Shown: positions 1 through 8,172 of the stretch, in pieces
Layout: the number at the start of each line of letters is the position of its first letter
Numbering within the stretch: the stretch's first letter is position 1
Assembly (NCBI RefSeq): GCF_003985145.1
Contig: NZ_ML133521.1
Coordinates: forward strand, 806,001 to 870,000
Reading direction: 5' to 3'
Origin: Rhizobium anhuiense
GTDB taxonomy: Bacteria > Pseudomonadota > Alphaproteobacteria > Rhizobiales > Rhizobiaceae
Length of the DNA stretch: 64,000 nt
Translations under genes and position numbers: made by a program
Notes under the pieces: generated by a model
What the model was told of the DNA's origin: nothing
The model's database searches: none
Seen by the model: only the letters and a program-made list of their open reading frames with translations

Positions 1-686
1 TCGAAGCCTTCACCATCATCCTTGCCGTCGGCGTCACGCAAAGCTGGCGTCCGGCCTTCATCGGTACCGGTCTTGCACTCGGCGTTCTGGCCATTCTTGT
101 GCTGGCGCTCGGTCCGTTGCTCGGCCTCATTCCGGTCGAGTTGATGCAGTTCGTCATCGGAACGCTGCTCATTCTCTTCGGCCTGCGCTGGTTGCGCAAG
201 GCGATCCTCAGGGCTTCTGGTTTCATCGCCCTGCACGACGAGGAAAAAGCCTTTGCGGCCGAGACGGATAGTCTGAGACGCCAATCCGCAGAGCGTCGCG
301 CGAATTTGCTGGCGGGCATTGCGGCCTTCAAGGCCGTGCTGCTCGAGGGGATCGAAGTGGTGTTCATCGTCATCGCCACCGGCGCCGGACATGGCATGAT
401 CGGTTATGCCAGCCTTGGGGCTGCCGCGGCTTGCCTGCTGGTGCTGATCATCGGCCTCTTCGTGCACAAACCGCTTTCAGCGGTTCCGGAGAACAGCCTC
501 AAATTCGTCGTCGGGCTGCTGCTCAGCGCCTTCGGCATATTCTGGGTCGGCGAGGGCATCGGTGCAGAGTGGCCGGGCGCCGACCTTTCGCTCCTGGCGA
601 TCCTTGCCGTGCTCGCCGTCTTTTCCTTCGCCGCGGTCCGGGTGCTGCGCCAGTATTTCAACGCCCATGCCGAGGTCGCCGCATGA
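1..686 (+). CDS. Integral membrane protein, 5' end cut by window (COG4280-like)
   Basis: The frame is open from base 3, so the true start lies before the window; about 227 residues are visible. It is almost wholly hydrophobic with roughly six membrane segments, split by a charged stretch (visible residues ~75-105). An acidic motif appears twice: EAFTIILAVG at the visible N-terminus and LLEGIEVVFIVIATG later. This suggests an internally duplicated transporter fold, as in FTR1- or LysE-like carriers. The family guess (COG4280-type predicted membrane protein) is from recollection; the substrate is unknown. The stop overlaps the next start (ATGA), so the two genes are probably translated together. 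Confidence 0.75.
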   Translation, partial: EAFTIILAVGVTQSWRPAFIGTGLALGVLAILVLALGPLLGLIPVELMQFVIGTLLILFGLRWLRKAILRASGFIALHDEEKAFAAETDSLRRQSAERRANLLAGIAAFKAVLLEGIEVVFIVIATGAGHGMIGYASLGAAAACLLVLIIGLFVHKPLSAVPENSLKFVVGLLLSAFGIFWVGEGIGAEWPGADLSLLAILAVLAVFSFAAVRVLRQYFNAHAEVAA

Positions 687-907
687 CGAATATTCTTAAA
701 GTCGCGTTCAAGGAATTCTTCGGCATGTTCGTCGACGACGGCGCGCTGGCGCTGGCGGCGCTGCTGCTGATCGCCGTCGTCGGCGTGCTGGTGAAATTCG
801 CCCATACCGACGCGTTGCTCGCCGCCGCTCTGCTTCTCCTCGGCTGCCTGCTGATCCTCGCCGAGAGTGTGATGCGCGCGGCGCGGAAGAAGTTTCAGCG
901 GAAATAG
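683..907 (+). CDS. Small membrane protein, 74 residues, coupled to upstream gene
   Basis: Starts at the ATG that overlaps the previous gene's TGA (ATGA). The protein begins MTNILKVAFKEFFGMFVDD and has two hydrophobic stretches (about residues 23-40 and 46-62), then ends in a basic tail (RAARKKFQRK). This fits a two-helix inner-membrane subunit with a positive cytoplasmic end. Overlap and shared membrane character point to a partner of the upstream transporter-like protein. No function is recognised. Confidence 0.7.
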   Translation: MTNILKVAFKEFFGMFVDDGALALAALLLIAVVGVLVKFAHTDALLAAALLLLGCLLILAESVMRAARKKFQRK

Positions 908-911
908 CCTG

Positions 912-960
912 GATGATGATACCGAAAAGTGTGAAGCGGTTTCGGACGACGTCATGCTCC
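912..960. repeat. Rhizobial intergenic palindromic repeat
   Basis: An imperfect palindrome with outer arms around GATGATGATACCGAAA and TTTCGGACGACGTCATGC. It lies between the convergent 74-residue membrane protein gene and the MscS gene. A second copy of the same design is at 2517-2567. Elements of this look are frequent between genes in Rhizobium. It may serve as a transcript end for both converging genes, but there is no T-tract. Confidence 0.6.
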
Positions 961-979
961 GTTTCTTTGATTTAGGGAG

Positions 980-2500
980 CTACTGCGGCACCTTGAACAG
1001 ATGGCGGATCCGCGTCACCAGCGAGCTCACCGAGCCGCCGTTCAGCGTGGCGCCTTCAGTTGCGAAGGAGTGCTGGCCCGTCTCGATTCGGCGCGACAGG
1101 GTGGCGGCAAGTTCTTCGGCGATGCCTGGCCGGTCGTGTAACAGCGGTGTCAGGCTTGCTTGGGCGATCTCATAGACGACGACGAAGGTCAGCGCCCGCA
1201 GGCTGGCGGCTTCGCCGAGGCCGATCAGCAGTCCGCTTTCGCCGAAATAGTCGCCCGGCGCCAGCCGGCCGAGTTCGATTTCCTTGTGGCCTTCCCGCCG
1301 CGTGGCGACAAGGGCGCCGCTGCGCACGATCATCAGCGATGCGACCGTATCGCCCTGTTCGATGAGGATGGCATCCTTCTTGTAGGTGCGTCGCGTCATC
1401 GATGCTGCGAGCGTTTCCTTCTCGTCTTCGGTCAGCGAGAAAAAGAGCGGGATGGCGTCGAGAAGCTTGAGCGGCGTCGGCCGGTGCGGCTTCGCCATCT
1501 CCTCCGACTGCAGGCGGTCGGGCAGCGGCCCCGCGGCATCGATCGGTCGGGCCAAGGTGAGGCCTGCGGCCTTGATGTGACGGTAGATGAGGTCAAAAAT
1601 CTCGTTCTTCGCTGGCCCGACCTGGCCGATATCCCTGACGCGGAAGGAGAGTTCCAGTTCCATTGCATCCGATGTAAGCGATTTGATCTGCACGCCGGGT
1701 TTCGGTTCGGTCAGGATCGAGTTGCTGCTCAAAAGGACTGTGCGCATGACGTCGACGATCGCCGACGGCCCGATCGTCGGCACGACGCGGACCATCAGCG
1801 TCGTCCCGTGGCTGCGGTCGGGACTGCTGAGATTGGTCAGCCCGACCTTGGCGAGGAAGCTGTTGGGTAGGACGACGAGGTCGTTCGAGCCGTTCAGCAG
1901 ATGGGTGGAACGCCAGTTGGTTTCGACGACACGGCCTTCGATGCCATCATTCAGCACGATCCAGTCGCCGATCGTATAGGGCCGGCCGAGATTGAGCGCG
2001 ATGCCGGAAAAGACGTCGCTCAGGGTGCTTTGCATCGCAAGGCCGAGGATGATGGCAAAGACACCCGAGGTGGCGATCAGCGTGCCGACGGGAAAGCTGA
2101 AGACGTAAGCGACCACCGAGAGGATCGCGCCGAGATAGATCAGGCCGATGACCAGATCCTGAACGAGGCGACCTTCGCGCGGTTGCCGCTCGAAGATCAG
2201 GAAGACGCGAACGAAGGCGATCAGTGCCCAGGCGGCATTGATCCACCAGACCACCTTGGCAAGGGCGATGAAGACGCGTTCGAAGGTCGACGCGGGCGTC
2301 GGCCCAACTTCGTAGGGCACGATGTCGTGATAGAGCAGCAGGACGGTCAGTACCGCGAAAAAAAACACCTGGCCGGCGAGCTTCCAGCTCGGGAAGGGCC
2401 GAAGCGCTATGCGCGTAACGACCGCGCCGACCACTGCCAGGGTCCCGGCCTGGACGATGGGATCGGCAAGCACTGCGGACCAAGTGAGAGTATCAAGCAT
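980..2500 (-). CDS. MscS-type mechanosensitive channel with C-terminal cyclic-nucleotide-binding domain
   Basis: 506 residues. Four or five membrane helices occupy the first ~165 residues. The last is a small-residue-rich pore helix (GVFAIILGLAMQSTLSDVF), followed by the MscS beta domain (NLGRPYTIGDWI at ~170-180). After a cytoplasmic alpha/beta part to ~310, a Crp-like cyclic-nucleotide-binding domain spans ~345-470, with the phosphate-cassette-like GDYFGESGLL. The product should be an inner-membrane small-conductance channel gated by tension and tuned by a bound cyclic nucleotide. Such fusions are known in alphaproteobacteria. The gene stands alone; a decayed copy of its 3' end lies upstream at 2827-2894. 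Confidence 0.88.
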   Translation of the reverse strand: MLDTLTWSAVLADPIVQAGTLAVVGAVVTRIALRPFPSWKLAGQVFFFAVLTVLLLYHDIVPYEVGPTPASTFERVFIALAKVVWWINAAWALIAFVRVFLIFERQPREGRLVQDLVIGLIYLGAILSVVAYVFSFPVGTLIATSGVFAIILGLAMQSTLSDVFSGIALNLGRPYTIGDWIVLNDGIEGRVVETNWRSTHLLNGSNDLVVLPNSFLAKVGLTNLSSPDRSHGTTLMVRVVPTIGPSAIVDVMRTVLLSSNSILTEPKPGVQIKSLTSDAMELELSFRVRDIGQVGPAKNEIFDLIYRHIKAAGLTLARPIDAAGPLPDRLQSEEMAKPHRPTPLKLLDAIPLFFSLTEDEKETLAASMTRRTYKKDAILIEQGDTVASLMIVRSGALVATRREGHKEIELGRLAPGDYFGESGLLIGLGEAASLRALTFVVVYEIAQASLTPLLHDRPGIAEELAATLSRRIETGQHSFATEGATLNGGSVSSLVTRIRHLFKVPQ

Positions 2501-2516
2501 CGACCGTCCATTTGCC

Positions 2517-2567
2517 GGAGCATGATGCCGAAGAGTGTGAGCGGTTTTCGTGCAACATCATGGCTCG
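2517..2567. repeat. Rhizobial intergenic palindromic repeat, second copy
   Basis: Outer arms GGAGCATGATGCCGAA and TTTTCGTGCAACATCATGGCTC form an imperfect palindrome closely resembling the element at 912-960 (shared core AGTGTGAGCGGTTT). It sits just upstream of the MscS start, so the channel gene is bracketed by two copies. Confidence 0.6.
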
Positions 2568-2826
2568 CTATTGAATTCCAAAGCGCGTCTAGACGGCTTC
2601 GCCGCATCCTGACTTCCAATCCGGCTGCGAGGCAACCTTAAAATAGCGCCAGCGCCGACAGCGTCGGAAACGGGTGCGGACGTCACTCGGCGGCGCACGG
2701 CACGCTCTGGGCGATTGGCTGCTGGCTGGTCTCAAAGCGGCGCGTTCCGAGCCGCCCCTGACGATACGATGGACGCTGGGAACGGTGACAGCGGACGGTG
2801 TTTCAGCGAAATTCCAAGCAAGTTTT

Positions 2827-2894
2827 TGCGGGCGCCTGGAACAGATGACGGATCTGCGTTTCCAGCGAGCTTATCAAGCCGCCGTTGTGGCGCC
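2827..2894 (-). pseudogene. Remnant of the 3' end of an MscS-channel gene
   Basis: About 68 bp here match the last ~70 bp of the intact channel gene (984-1054) at roughly 80% identity by eye. Shared blocks include GAACAGATG.CGGAT, CCAGCGAGCT and GCCGCCGTT, with a 3-bp gap before GTGGCGCC. The orientation is the same as the intact gene, so this fragment lies upstream of its start. It is best read as the last trace of a tandem duplicate or lost paralogue. Confidence 0.65.
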
Positions 2895-2915
2895 ACATCT
2901 GGCTTGAGGTGCCTT

Positions 2916-3015
2916 GAGCAATTCCAGGCAAAGCGCGAAGCGGATTTGCCCGGAATTGCGTAAGAACAAAATGATAGAGCGGTTCGGTGCTTCCGTTAAA
3001 AGCTGAACTGCTCTA
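2916..3015. repeat. Composite rhizobial intergenic repeat at the flavoprotein stop codon
   Basis: Two adjoining imperfect palindromes. The first runs GAGCAATTCCAGGCAAA to TTTGCCCGGAATTGCG. The second runs AGAGCGGTTCGGTGCTTCC to AAAAGCTGAACTGCTCT. This two-part design is common between genes in Rhizobium. Its end (CTAGAGC read on the minus strand) supplies the TAG stop of the flavoprotein gene. A related half element, inverted, lies at 5700-5741 beyond the other end of that gene. Confidence 0.65.
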
Positions 3016-5574
3016 GCTGCGCGGCTTCAGATTTTCTGGGTCGTAGATCGGCTTGTAACCGACGCCGACAACCTCCACCGGATAACTCTCGGCGAAATAC
3101 TCGATATTCAGCCTGCGTCCGACCTGGCAATGCGACCAGGGCAAATAGGCCAAGGCAATGTTCTTTCCGACCATCGGGCCGTAGGCGATCGAGGTCGTGT
3201 AGGACCGACGGCCAAGCTCGTCGACCAGAACCTCTCCCGTGGCGGGATCGACAACCGGCAGGTTGCCGAGGGGATAACGCTTCACGCCCGACTTGTCGGT
3301 ATTCTCGGTCATGACAAGCGTGCAGAGCATGGCCGGCTGGTGCTCGCGCGCCTTGTATTCCAGATGTTTTGCCTTGCCGCGGAAATCGGCTTCCTTGACC
3401 TTCGGACGGGCGAGATCGGCTTCGATCAGATTGTACTGGGTCAGGAGGTCGGCATTCTGCAGGCGCAGGCTCTTTTCCATGCGGCGCGAGTTTGCATAGG
3501 TCTCGACGCCGAAGGCCATCACGCCGGTCGAGCGCAGCGCATCCCAGACAGCGAGGCCGTCTTCATACTTCATGTGCAGTTCCCAGCCCTGCTCGCCGAC
3601 ATAGGAGATGCGGAAGGCGGTGACAGGCTTACCGGCGATTTCGATCGGCTTGATCGCCGCAAAGGCGAAGTTTTCCTGGTCGAGCCCGGCCGGATCGGCG
3701 ACAGCCTTCTTCAGCGTGTCGCGCGCGTTCGGACCCCAGATGCCGATCGTCACGAATTTCTCCGAGACGTCCGTGATGGTCACGTCAAGGCCACGGTCCT
3801 GGGCGACGCGCTTCATGTAGTGCAGGTCGCGCGGGCCGGCATCGGCGCCGTTGACGAGACGGCAGCGGTCGGCCATGCGGAAGACGGTGAAGTCGGCGCG
3901 CACCATGCCTTCGTCGTCGAGGAAGTGGGTGTAAATGCCCTTGCCGATGTTTGCATCGCCGCCGACCTTGGCGGCGCACAGCCATTCCATCAGCTCGACA
4001 TGGTCGGGTCCTTCGATATCGACCATGTGGAAGTGGCTGAGATTGACGATACCGCAATCTTCGCTCATCGCCAGATGCTCGGCATTCGACACGCGCCAGA
4101 AATGGCGGCTGTCCCATTCGTTCTCGCGAAGCGGGACGCGGTCGGCATATTTCTCCAGCAGGTGCTCGTTGGCGGCGTAGCCGTGCGCGCGCTCCCAGCC
4201 GCCAAGTTCCATGAAGTAGCCGCCAAGCTCCTTTTCGCGCTCGTAGAAGGGCGAGCGCTTGGCGTTGCGGCCGGATGCATAGGGTTCGCGGGTGTGAACG
4301 GCCGGGAAATAGATCTTCTGGGCGGCTTCGTAGCAGCGGCCTTCGATGAACTCTTCCGTCAACTGATGCGGATAGAAGCGGGCGTAATCGATGCTGTTGT
4401 GATCGATTTCAGTCCGGCCATCGGTCATCCAGTCGGCGATCAGCTTGCCGTAGCCCGGGCCGTCCTTGACCCAGATGGCAACGCAATACCAGAGACCACG
4501 CACCTTCTGGCTCTCGCCGCAGGATGCGCCGCCGCCGGCGGACACCTGCAGCAGGCCGTTGAAGGAGTGACCTTCGTTATAGCCGAGTTCGCCGAGGATC
4601 GGCGTCAGTTCCATGGCGCGCTCGAGCGGCTCGATGATCTGTTCCATCTCGAGGTCGCGCTGCGAAGGCGAAAGGCGTGCTTCGTGTTTTTCGAGAAGAT
4701 CGCGCGGATGGCACATGCGCGGATTGGTGGCTTCGTAATAGCCCCACTCGATCTGACCGCCCTCCGTCGTCGCCGGGTCGCCGGTATCGCGCATATAGGC
4801 GGAGTTGCCCTGGTCGCGCAGCAGCGGGAAGCCGATTTCCTTGCCTGTGCCTTCAAACTCGTTATAGGGACCGAAGAAGGTGAGCGGGTGGTCGACCGGC
4901 ATGACCGGCAGGTCTTCGCCGACCATCTCCGCGATCAGGCGCCCCCAGAGGCCGGCACAGACGATGACGTGGTCGGCCATAATCGTGCCGCGATGGGTGA
5001 CGACGCCCTTGATGCGGCCGCCTTCGACGATCAGCGACTTTGCCGGCGTGTTGCCGAATACCTGCAGCTTGCCTGCCTTTTCGGCGGCGTCGACCAGCTT
5101 GCCGGCAACGGTCTGCGAGCGCGGAATGACGAGGCCGGCATCCGGATCGTAAAGGCCGCCCATTACCTGATCTTCCTCGATCAGCGGGAACTTTTCCTTG
5201 ATCTCGGAAGGGCTGACATAATGGGCGCGCGTGCCGAAAGCGCGTGCCGAGGAAAGCTTGCGCTTGATTTCCTCCATCCAGGTATCGTCGCCGATCCGCG
5301 CCACTTCGAGGCCGCCGATGCGGGCGTAGTGGCCCATCTTCTCGTAGAAATCGATCGAATATTGTGTGGTCCAGACCGACAGATAGTCGTGGCTCGTGGT
5401 GTAACAGAAGTCCGAGGCATGGGCTGTGGAGCCGATGTCGGTTGGGATGCCCGACTTATCGATGCCGACGATATCGTCCCATCCGCGCTCGACGAGATGA
5501 TGCGCGATGGAGGCGCCGACGATACCGCCGAGCCCGATGATGACGACCTTTGCCTTTTCCGGAAATGTGGCCAC
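3013..5574 (-). CDS. Dimethylglycine/sarcosine dehydrogenase-like flavoprotein with GcvT folate domains
   Basis: 853 residues. The N-terminal Rossmann motif (VVIIGLGGIVGASIAHHLV, ~9-27) begins a D-amino-acid-oxidase-type FAD domain to ~390. A linker domain follows, then GcvT aminomethyltransferase-type domains (~430-840) with YVGEQGWELHM. Family members oxidatively demethylate dimethylglycine or sarcosine and pass the one-carbon unit to tetrahydrofolate. The start is GTG, supported by a GAAGGGA ribosome site seven bases upstream. A folD fragment directly upstream fits one-carbon metabolism. The exact substrate cannot be told from sequence. Confidence 0.85.
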   Translation of the reverse strand: MATFPEKAKVVIIGLGGIVGASIAHHLVERGWDDIVGIDKSGIPTDIGSTAHASDFCYTTSHDYLSVWTTQYSIDFYEKMGHYARIGGLEVARIGDDTWMEEIKRKLSSARAFGTRAHYVSPSEIKEKFPLIEEDQVMGGLYDPDAGLVIPRSQTVAGKLVDAAEKAGKLQVFGNTPAKSLIVEGGRIKGVVTHRGTIMADHVIVCAGLWGRLIAEMVGEDLPVMPVDHPLTFFGPYNEFEGTGKEIGFPLLRDQGNSAYMRDTGDPATTEGGQIEWGYYEATNPRMCHPRDLLEKHEARLSPSQRDLEMEQIIEPLERAMELTPILGELGYNEGHSFNGLLQVSAGGGASCGESQKVRGLWYCVAIWVKDGPGYGKLIADWMTDGRTEIDHNSIDYARFYPHQLTEEFIEGRCYEAAQKIYFPAVHTREPYASGRNAKRSPFYEREKELGGYFMELGGWERAHGYAANEHLLEKYADRVPLRENEWDSRHFWRVSNAEHLAMSEDCGIVNLSHFHMVDIEGPDHVELMEWLCAAKVGGDANIGKGIYTHFLDDEGMVRADFTVFRMADRCRLVNGADAGPRDLHYMKRVAQDRGLDVTITDVSEKFVTIGIWGPNARDTLKKAVADPAGLDQENFAFAAIKPIEIAGKPVTAFRISYVGEQGWELHMKYEDGLAVWDALRSTGVMAFGVETYANSRRMEKSLRLQNADLLTQYNLIEADLARPKVKEADFRGKAKHLEYKAREHQPAMLCTLVMTENTDKSGVKRYPLGNLPVVDPATGEVLVDELGRRSYTTSIAYGPMVGKNIALAYLPWSHCQVGRRLNIEYFAESYPVEVVGVGYKPIYDPENLKPRS

Positions 5575-5615
5575 GTACTGTCCCTTCTGCCTATCGGACG
5601 AATTAAAATTTACCT

Positions 5616-5655
5616 GCAGCGCCGCGCGTCTGATAGGACGCGCAAAGGACGCTGC
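5616..5655. repeat. Rhizobial palindromic repeat (GCAGCG...CGCTGC type)
   Basis: Arms GCAGCGCCGCGCGTC and GACGCGCAAAGGACGCTGC form an imperfect hairpin, followed by the tail CACCTTGAATTGCAG that usually accompanies this element in rhizobia. It lies between the flavoprotein start and the folD remnant. Confidence 0.55.
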
Positions 5656-5699
5656 AACACCTTGAATTGCAGTAGCCGCGCTCGACCTGCGCTTCGCGG

Positions 5700-5741
5700 C
5701 TAGAGCGGCTCAGCTTTCAACGGAAGCGCCATACCGCTCTG
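5700..5741. repeat. Rhizobial repeat, inverted relative to 2973-3015
   Basis: CTAGAGCGG.TCAGCTTT.AACGGAAGCGCC.. CCGCTCT matches the second half of the composite element at 2973-3015 in opposite orientation. The flavoprotein gene is therefore flanked by inverted copies. It encodes the C-terminal codons of the folD remnant. Confidence 0.6.
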
Positions 5742-5849
5742 CTGCGGAACCTCCAGACCTCTTCGCATGAAAGCTGCGATGGCGGTATTATGCATCATGC
5801 TCATGATCGTCATTGGTCCTACGCCGCCGAGTACCGGCGTGATTGCGCC
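5700..5849 (-). pseudogene. folD: C-terminal remnant of folD
   Basis: The last 49 codons of a minus-strand frame encode the C-terminal signature of methylene-tetrahydrofolate dehydrogenase/cyclohydrolase: GAITPVLGGVGPMTI followed by NTAIAAF. The normal form is GAITPVPGGVGPMTI. The remaining roughly 240 residues of FolD are missing; upstream of the signature the frame has no FolD character. The last ten codons and TAG stop come from a rhizobial repeat (5700-5741), and another repeat piece (5866-5890) abuts the upstream side. A functional protein is very unlikely. Its place next to the folate-dependent flavoprotein suggests a former one-carbon operon. Confidence 0.75.
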
Positions 5850-5928
5850 AGCCCGCGAGGCTGGAGCTATTCCAGGAAAATGCGAAGCAGGAGCTGAGCC
5901 GGCCGCCTGTCGTTCGCACGCCCCGGGA

Positions 5929-6168
5929 TCACGGCGCTGAAATCGCCTTGAGCCGGTCGATGTCCGCGAGCACGATATCTTCGGAAACGGGCTCACGATT
6001 GTGCAATCGGAACCATTCCGCCGCTTCCCGTACACGCTCGCCATGCGGCGGCGGATAGGCGCCGAGTCCGAGAACCCATTCCCGCACGGTCTCGCGCTCC
6101 ATCCGACCGGCCCGGTATCGATCGCAGACGGTTTTCGCCGATGCGACTAGATCATTGATGCTCTTCAC
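5929..6168 (-). CDS. Hypothetical protein, 79 residues
   Basis: A soluble, charged protein (MKSINDLVASAKTVCDRYR...) with no recognised domain and no membrane segment. It is the last of three closely packed minus-strand genes, nine bases after the 87-residue gene, so probably co-transcribed with the XRE-type regulator. No function is proposed. Confidence 0.55.
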   Translation of the reverse strand: MKSINDLVASAKTVCDRYRAGRMERETVREWVLGLGAYPPPHGERVREAAEWFRLHNREPVSEDIVLADIDRLKAISAP

Positions 6169-6177
6169 GAATCTTCC

Positions 6178-6441
6178 TCAATGCACGGATGGCTCTTCAT
6201 CTTCGAGAAACGATCGAATGCCGTCCTTGGCGACGACGGCCAGGAATTCGTCGAAAGCCTCCCGGTCGGTCGCAAACGGCTCGTCCCAGCGGATCAGATC
6301 CTCCGCCTGCGTGACCACTTCCATCGTCCAGTCTTCATTGCTGCCCGATGTGCGGAAGATATCGACGAGCACGGTGATCCCGTCATCGGTGAATTCTCCC
6401 GCCAGTTCGGAATGTTCGAGCTTCTCTTTTTTTGCCATCAT
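6178..6441 (-). CDS. Hypothetical acidic protein, 87 residues
   Basis: Very acidic protein, rich in Glu and Asp and ending FLEDEEPSVH, with no recognised domain. Two ATG codons in tandem directly follow the stop of the upstream XRE-type regulator (TGA-ATGATG), a strong sign of coupled translation. It may be a partner or target of that regulator, but nothing in the sequence proves it. Confidence 0.6.
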   Translation of the reverse strand: MMAKKEKLEHSELAGEFTDDGITVLVDIFRTSGSNEDWTMEVVTQAEDLIRWDEPFATDREAFDEFLAVVAKDGIRSFLEDEEPSVH

Positions 6442-6762
6442 TCAGCCACCCGCACCGGGCGGTGCGTCGTTTTCGAGATATTCTTCATATTGAACCGTTT
6501 CGGTCTCATTCGTGTCGATCGAGGGGCTTGCGCGTTTTGCCAGGCGGACACCGGCGCCGCCGCCGTTTTCCGGGATGAAAACAACCCCGCCGCCTTCCAG
6601 GGCGTGCTTCATATCCTGAAGGGTGCGCTCATAGGGTGAACGCTTCCCGGCCTCGAAATTGGCAATCGTCGCTTTGGCGACTTTTGAGGCCGATGAGAGG
6701 TCGTCCTGAGACCAAGCCAGCAGGGCACGCGCGGCGCGGCATTGGGCGGAAGATAGGCTCAA
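6442..6762 (-). CDS. XRE-family helix-turn-helix regulator
   Basis: 106 residues. Residues ~6-60 form a Cro/CI-type helix-turn-helix (RAARALLAWSQDDLSSASKV, then ATIANFEAGKRSP). A Gly-rich stretch (VVFIPENGGGAGVRL) follows, typical of short rhizobial XRE proteins, and then an acidic tail. The start appears to be TTG with AAGG about eight bases upstream. It heads a three-gene operon and is divergent from the methyltransferase gene across 329 bp, so autoregulation or control of that gene is possible. Confidence 0.75.
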   Translation of the reverse strand: MSLSSAQCRAARALLAWSQDDLSSASKVAKATIANFEAGKRSPYERTLQDMKHALEGGGVVFIPENGGGAGVRLAKRASPSIDTNETETVQYEEYLENDAPPGAGG

Positions 6763-7091
6763 AACAATAACCTTGCATCAAAAGTGTAGCGCTGCTTCCC
6801 GCGGATGATATGAAAAATGTAATCTCGATACAAGCGATGATGAGAGCAAGCGCATGACGACACAAGATGTTTTGAGCGGTTGACGTTGGTCTTCTCGTGG
6901 AATGGCAATCTCCCCGGATTATGTAGTCACGCGTAAATTGCGCCGGAATGGAACGGCCTATTCATCCCGCCTTTTACATTCTTTCGACCGTCAATACTCC
7001 ACGCTCATCTGGTGAAACGGGAAGGTTGATTGACTGAATATTATTAAAGACTAATTTAACTGTTCCTTCATCACGCACCCGGGAGGTAACA
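6763..7091. promoter_or_regulatory. Divergent 329-bp region between XRE-type regulator and methyltransferase
   Basis: No gene is seen. The right half (about 6960-7080) is AT-richer than its surroundings and should carry the methyltransferase promoter. The only clear signal is the ribosome site GGGAGGT five bases before the ATG at 7092. No convincing palindromic operator was found. Confidence 0.45.
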
Positions 7092-8153
7092 ATGCGTGAG
7101 CCAGATATGCAGAAACTCGATGCGCTCGTCGGTCGTCTTGTTGGGGACGTCGGCGCCGCCATGTCAGGGGCCTTGGTCGTGCTTGGCGACAAGGTGGGGT
7201 TGTTCAAGGCGATGGCCGACGGAACGCCGATGACCGTCCAGCAACTCTCCGCAAAAACAGGGGTGAAGGAGCGGTATCTCCGGGAATGGCTGAGCGCTCA
7301 GGCGGCTGCGGACTATGTCGCTTACGATGAAAAAACCGATCGTTTCAGCCTGACGCCGGAACAGGCGATGGTGTTTGCCGAGGAAAACAGCCCGGCCTTT
7401 TTCGTGGGGGCCTTCGAGGTCGTGCAATCCATGTGGATGGACGAGCCGAAGGTCGCCGATGCCTTCCGCACCGGCAAGGGTCTTGGCTGGCATGAGCACA
7501 GCACCTGCCTTTTCCGGGGCACCGAGCGCTTCTTCCGCCCGGGCTACAACAGCCATCTCGTCAACGAATGGATTCCGGCGCTTGCGGGGGTCGAAGAAAA
7601 GCTCAAGGCCGGCGCCAGCGTCGCCGATGTCGGCTGCGGTCATGGCGCCTCGACCATCCTGATGGCACAGGCCTATCCCGCGTCCCGCTTTACCGGCTTC
7701 GACTATCACGGCCCATCGATCGAAAGGGCAAAGGCCGCCGCGGAAGATGCGGGTGTCGCCGACCGCGTGACGTTCAACCAGGGCTCGGCTGCGGAATTTC
7801 CAGGCGGCGGCTATGATATGGTTGCCATGTTCGACTGCCTGCATGACATGGGCGATCCGGTCGGCGCCGGCCGGCATGTCAAGGAAACACTTGGGCCGAA
7901 CGGCACGTGGCTGATCGTCGAGCCCTTTGCCCATGACCATCTCAAGGACAATCTCAACCCGGTCGGCCGCGTCTTTTATGGAGCATCGACGATGATCTGC
8001 ACGCCAGCATCGCTCTCCCAGGAGGTCGGGCTCGGGCTCGGCGCACAGGCGGGAGAAATGAAGCTTCGAAAGGTGGCGCTCGACGCCGGGTTCACACATT
8101 TCCGGCGGGCGACGGAAACACCATTCAACATGGTGTTCGAGGTGCGGGCCTGA
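7092..8153 (+). CDS. SAM-dependent class I methyltransferase with N-terminal winged helix
   Basis: 353 residues. Residues ~25-95 look like a winged-helix dimerisation domain (MTVQQLSAKTGVKERYLREW). The catalytic domain starts at ~175 with motif I VADVGCGHGAS, followed by the acidic residue of FTGFDYH. This design resembles O-methyltransferase-like proteins annotated as transcriptional regulators in many bacteria. The substrate is unknown. GGGAGGT lies five bases before the ATG. It is a single gene, convergent with the AraC-type regulator. Confidence 0.8.
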   Translation: MREPDMQKLDALVGRLVGDVGAAMSGALVVLGDKVGLFKAMADGTPMTVQQLSAKTGVKERYLREWLSAQAAADYVAYDEKTDRFSLTPEQAMVFAEENSPAFFVGAFEVVQSMWMDEPKVADAFRTGKGLGWHEHSTCLFRGTERFFRPGYNSHLVNEWIPALAGVEEKLKAGASVADVGCGHGASTILMAQAYPASRFTGFDYHGPSIERAKAAAEDAGVADRVTFNQGSAAEFPGGGYDMVAMFDCLHDMGDPVGAGRHVKETLGPNGTWLIVEPFAHDHLKDNLNPVGRVFYGASTMICTPASLSQEVGLGLGAQAGEMKLRKVALDAGFTHFRRATETPFNMVFEVRA

Positions 8154-8172
8154 CGCGATTTGGGATGATCCG

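Larger units (their letters stand above)
2501..3012. other. Gene-free 512-bp stretch made of repeats and a decayed gene end
   Basis: No credible gene. It holds, in order, a palindromic repeat (2517-2567), about 250 bp without recognisable content, a degraded copy of the MscS gene 3' end (2827-2894), and a composite rhizobial repeat (2916-3015) reaching the stop codon of the flavoprotein gene. The MscS promoter should lie in the first ~60-100 bp, but no clear -35/-10 pair stands out. Confidence 0.6.

Noticed and set aside
5442..5700. Glycine riboswitch upstream of the GcvT-domain flavoprotein gene
   Set aside because: The leader contains a known type of palindromic repeat but no paired glycine-aptamer features that I could recognise.
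3130..5703. An 857-codon open frame antisense to the flavoprotein gene
   Set aside because: It mirrors a high-GC gene with strong codon bias, has no recognisable domain and no ribosome site; the minus-strand protein is clearly the real gene.
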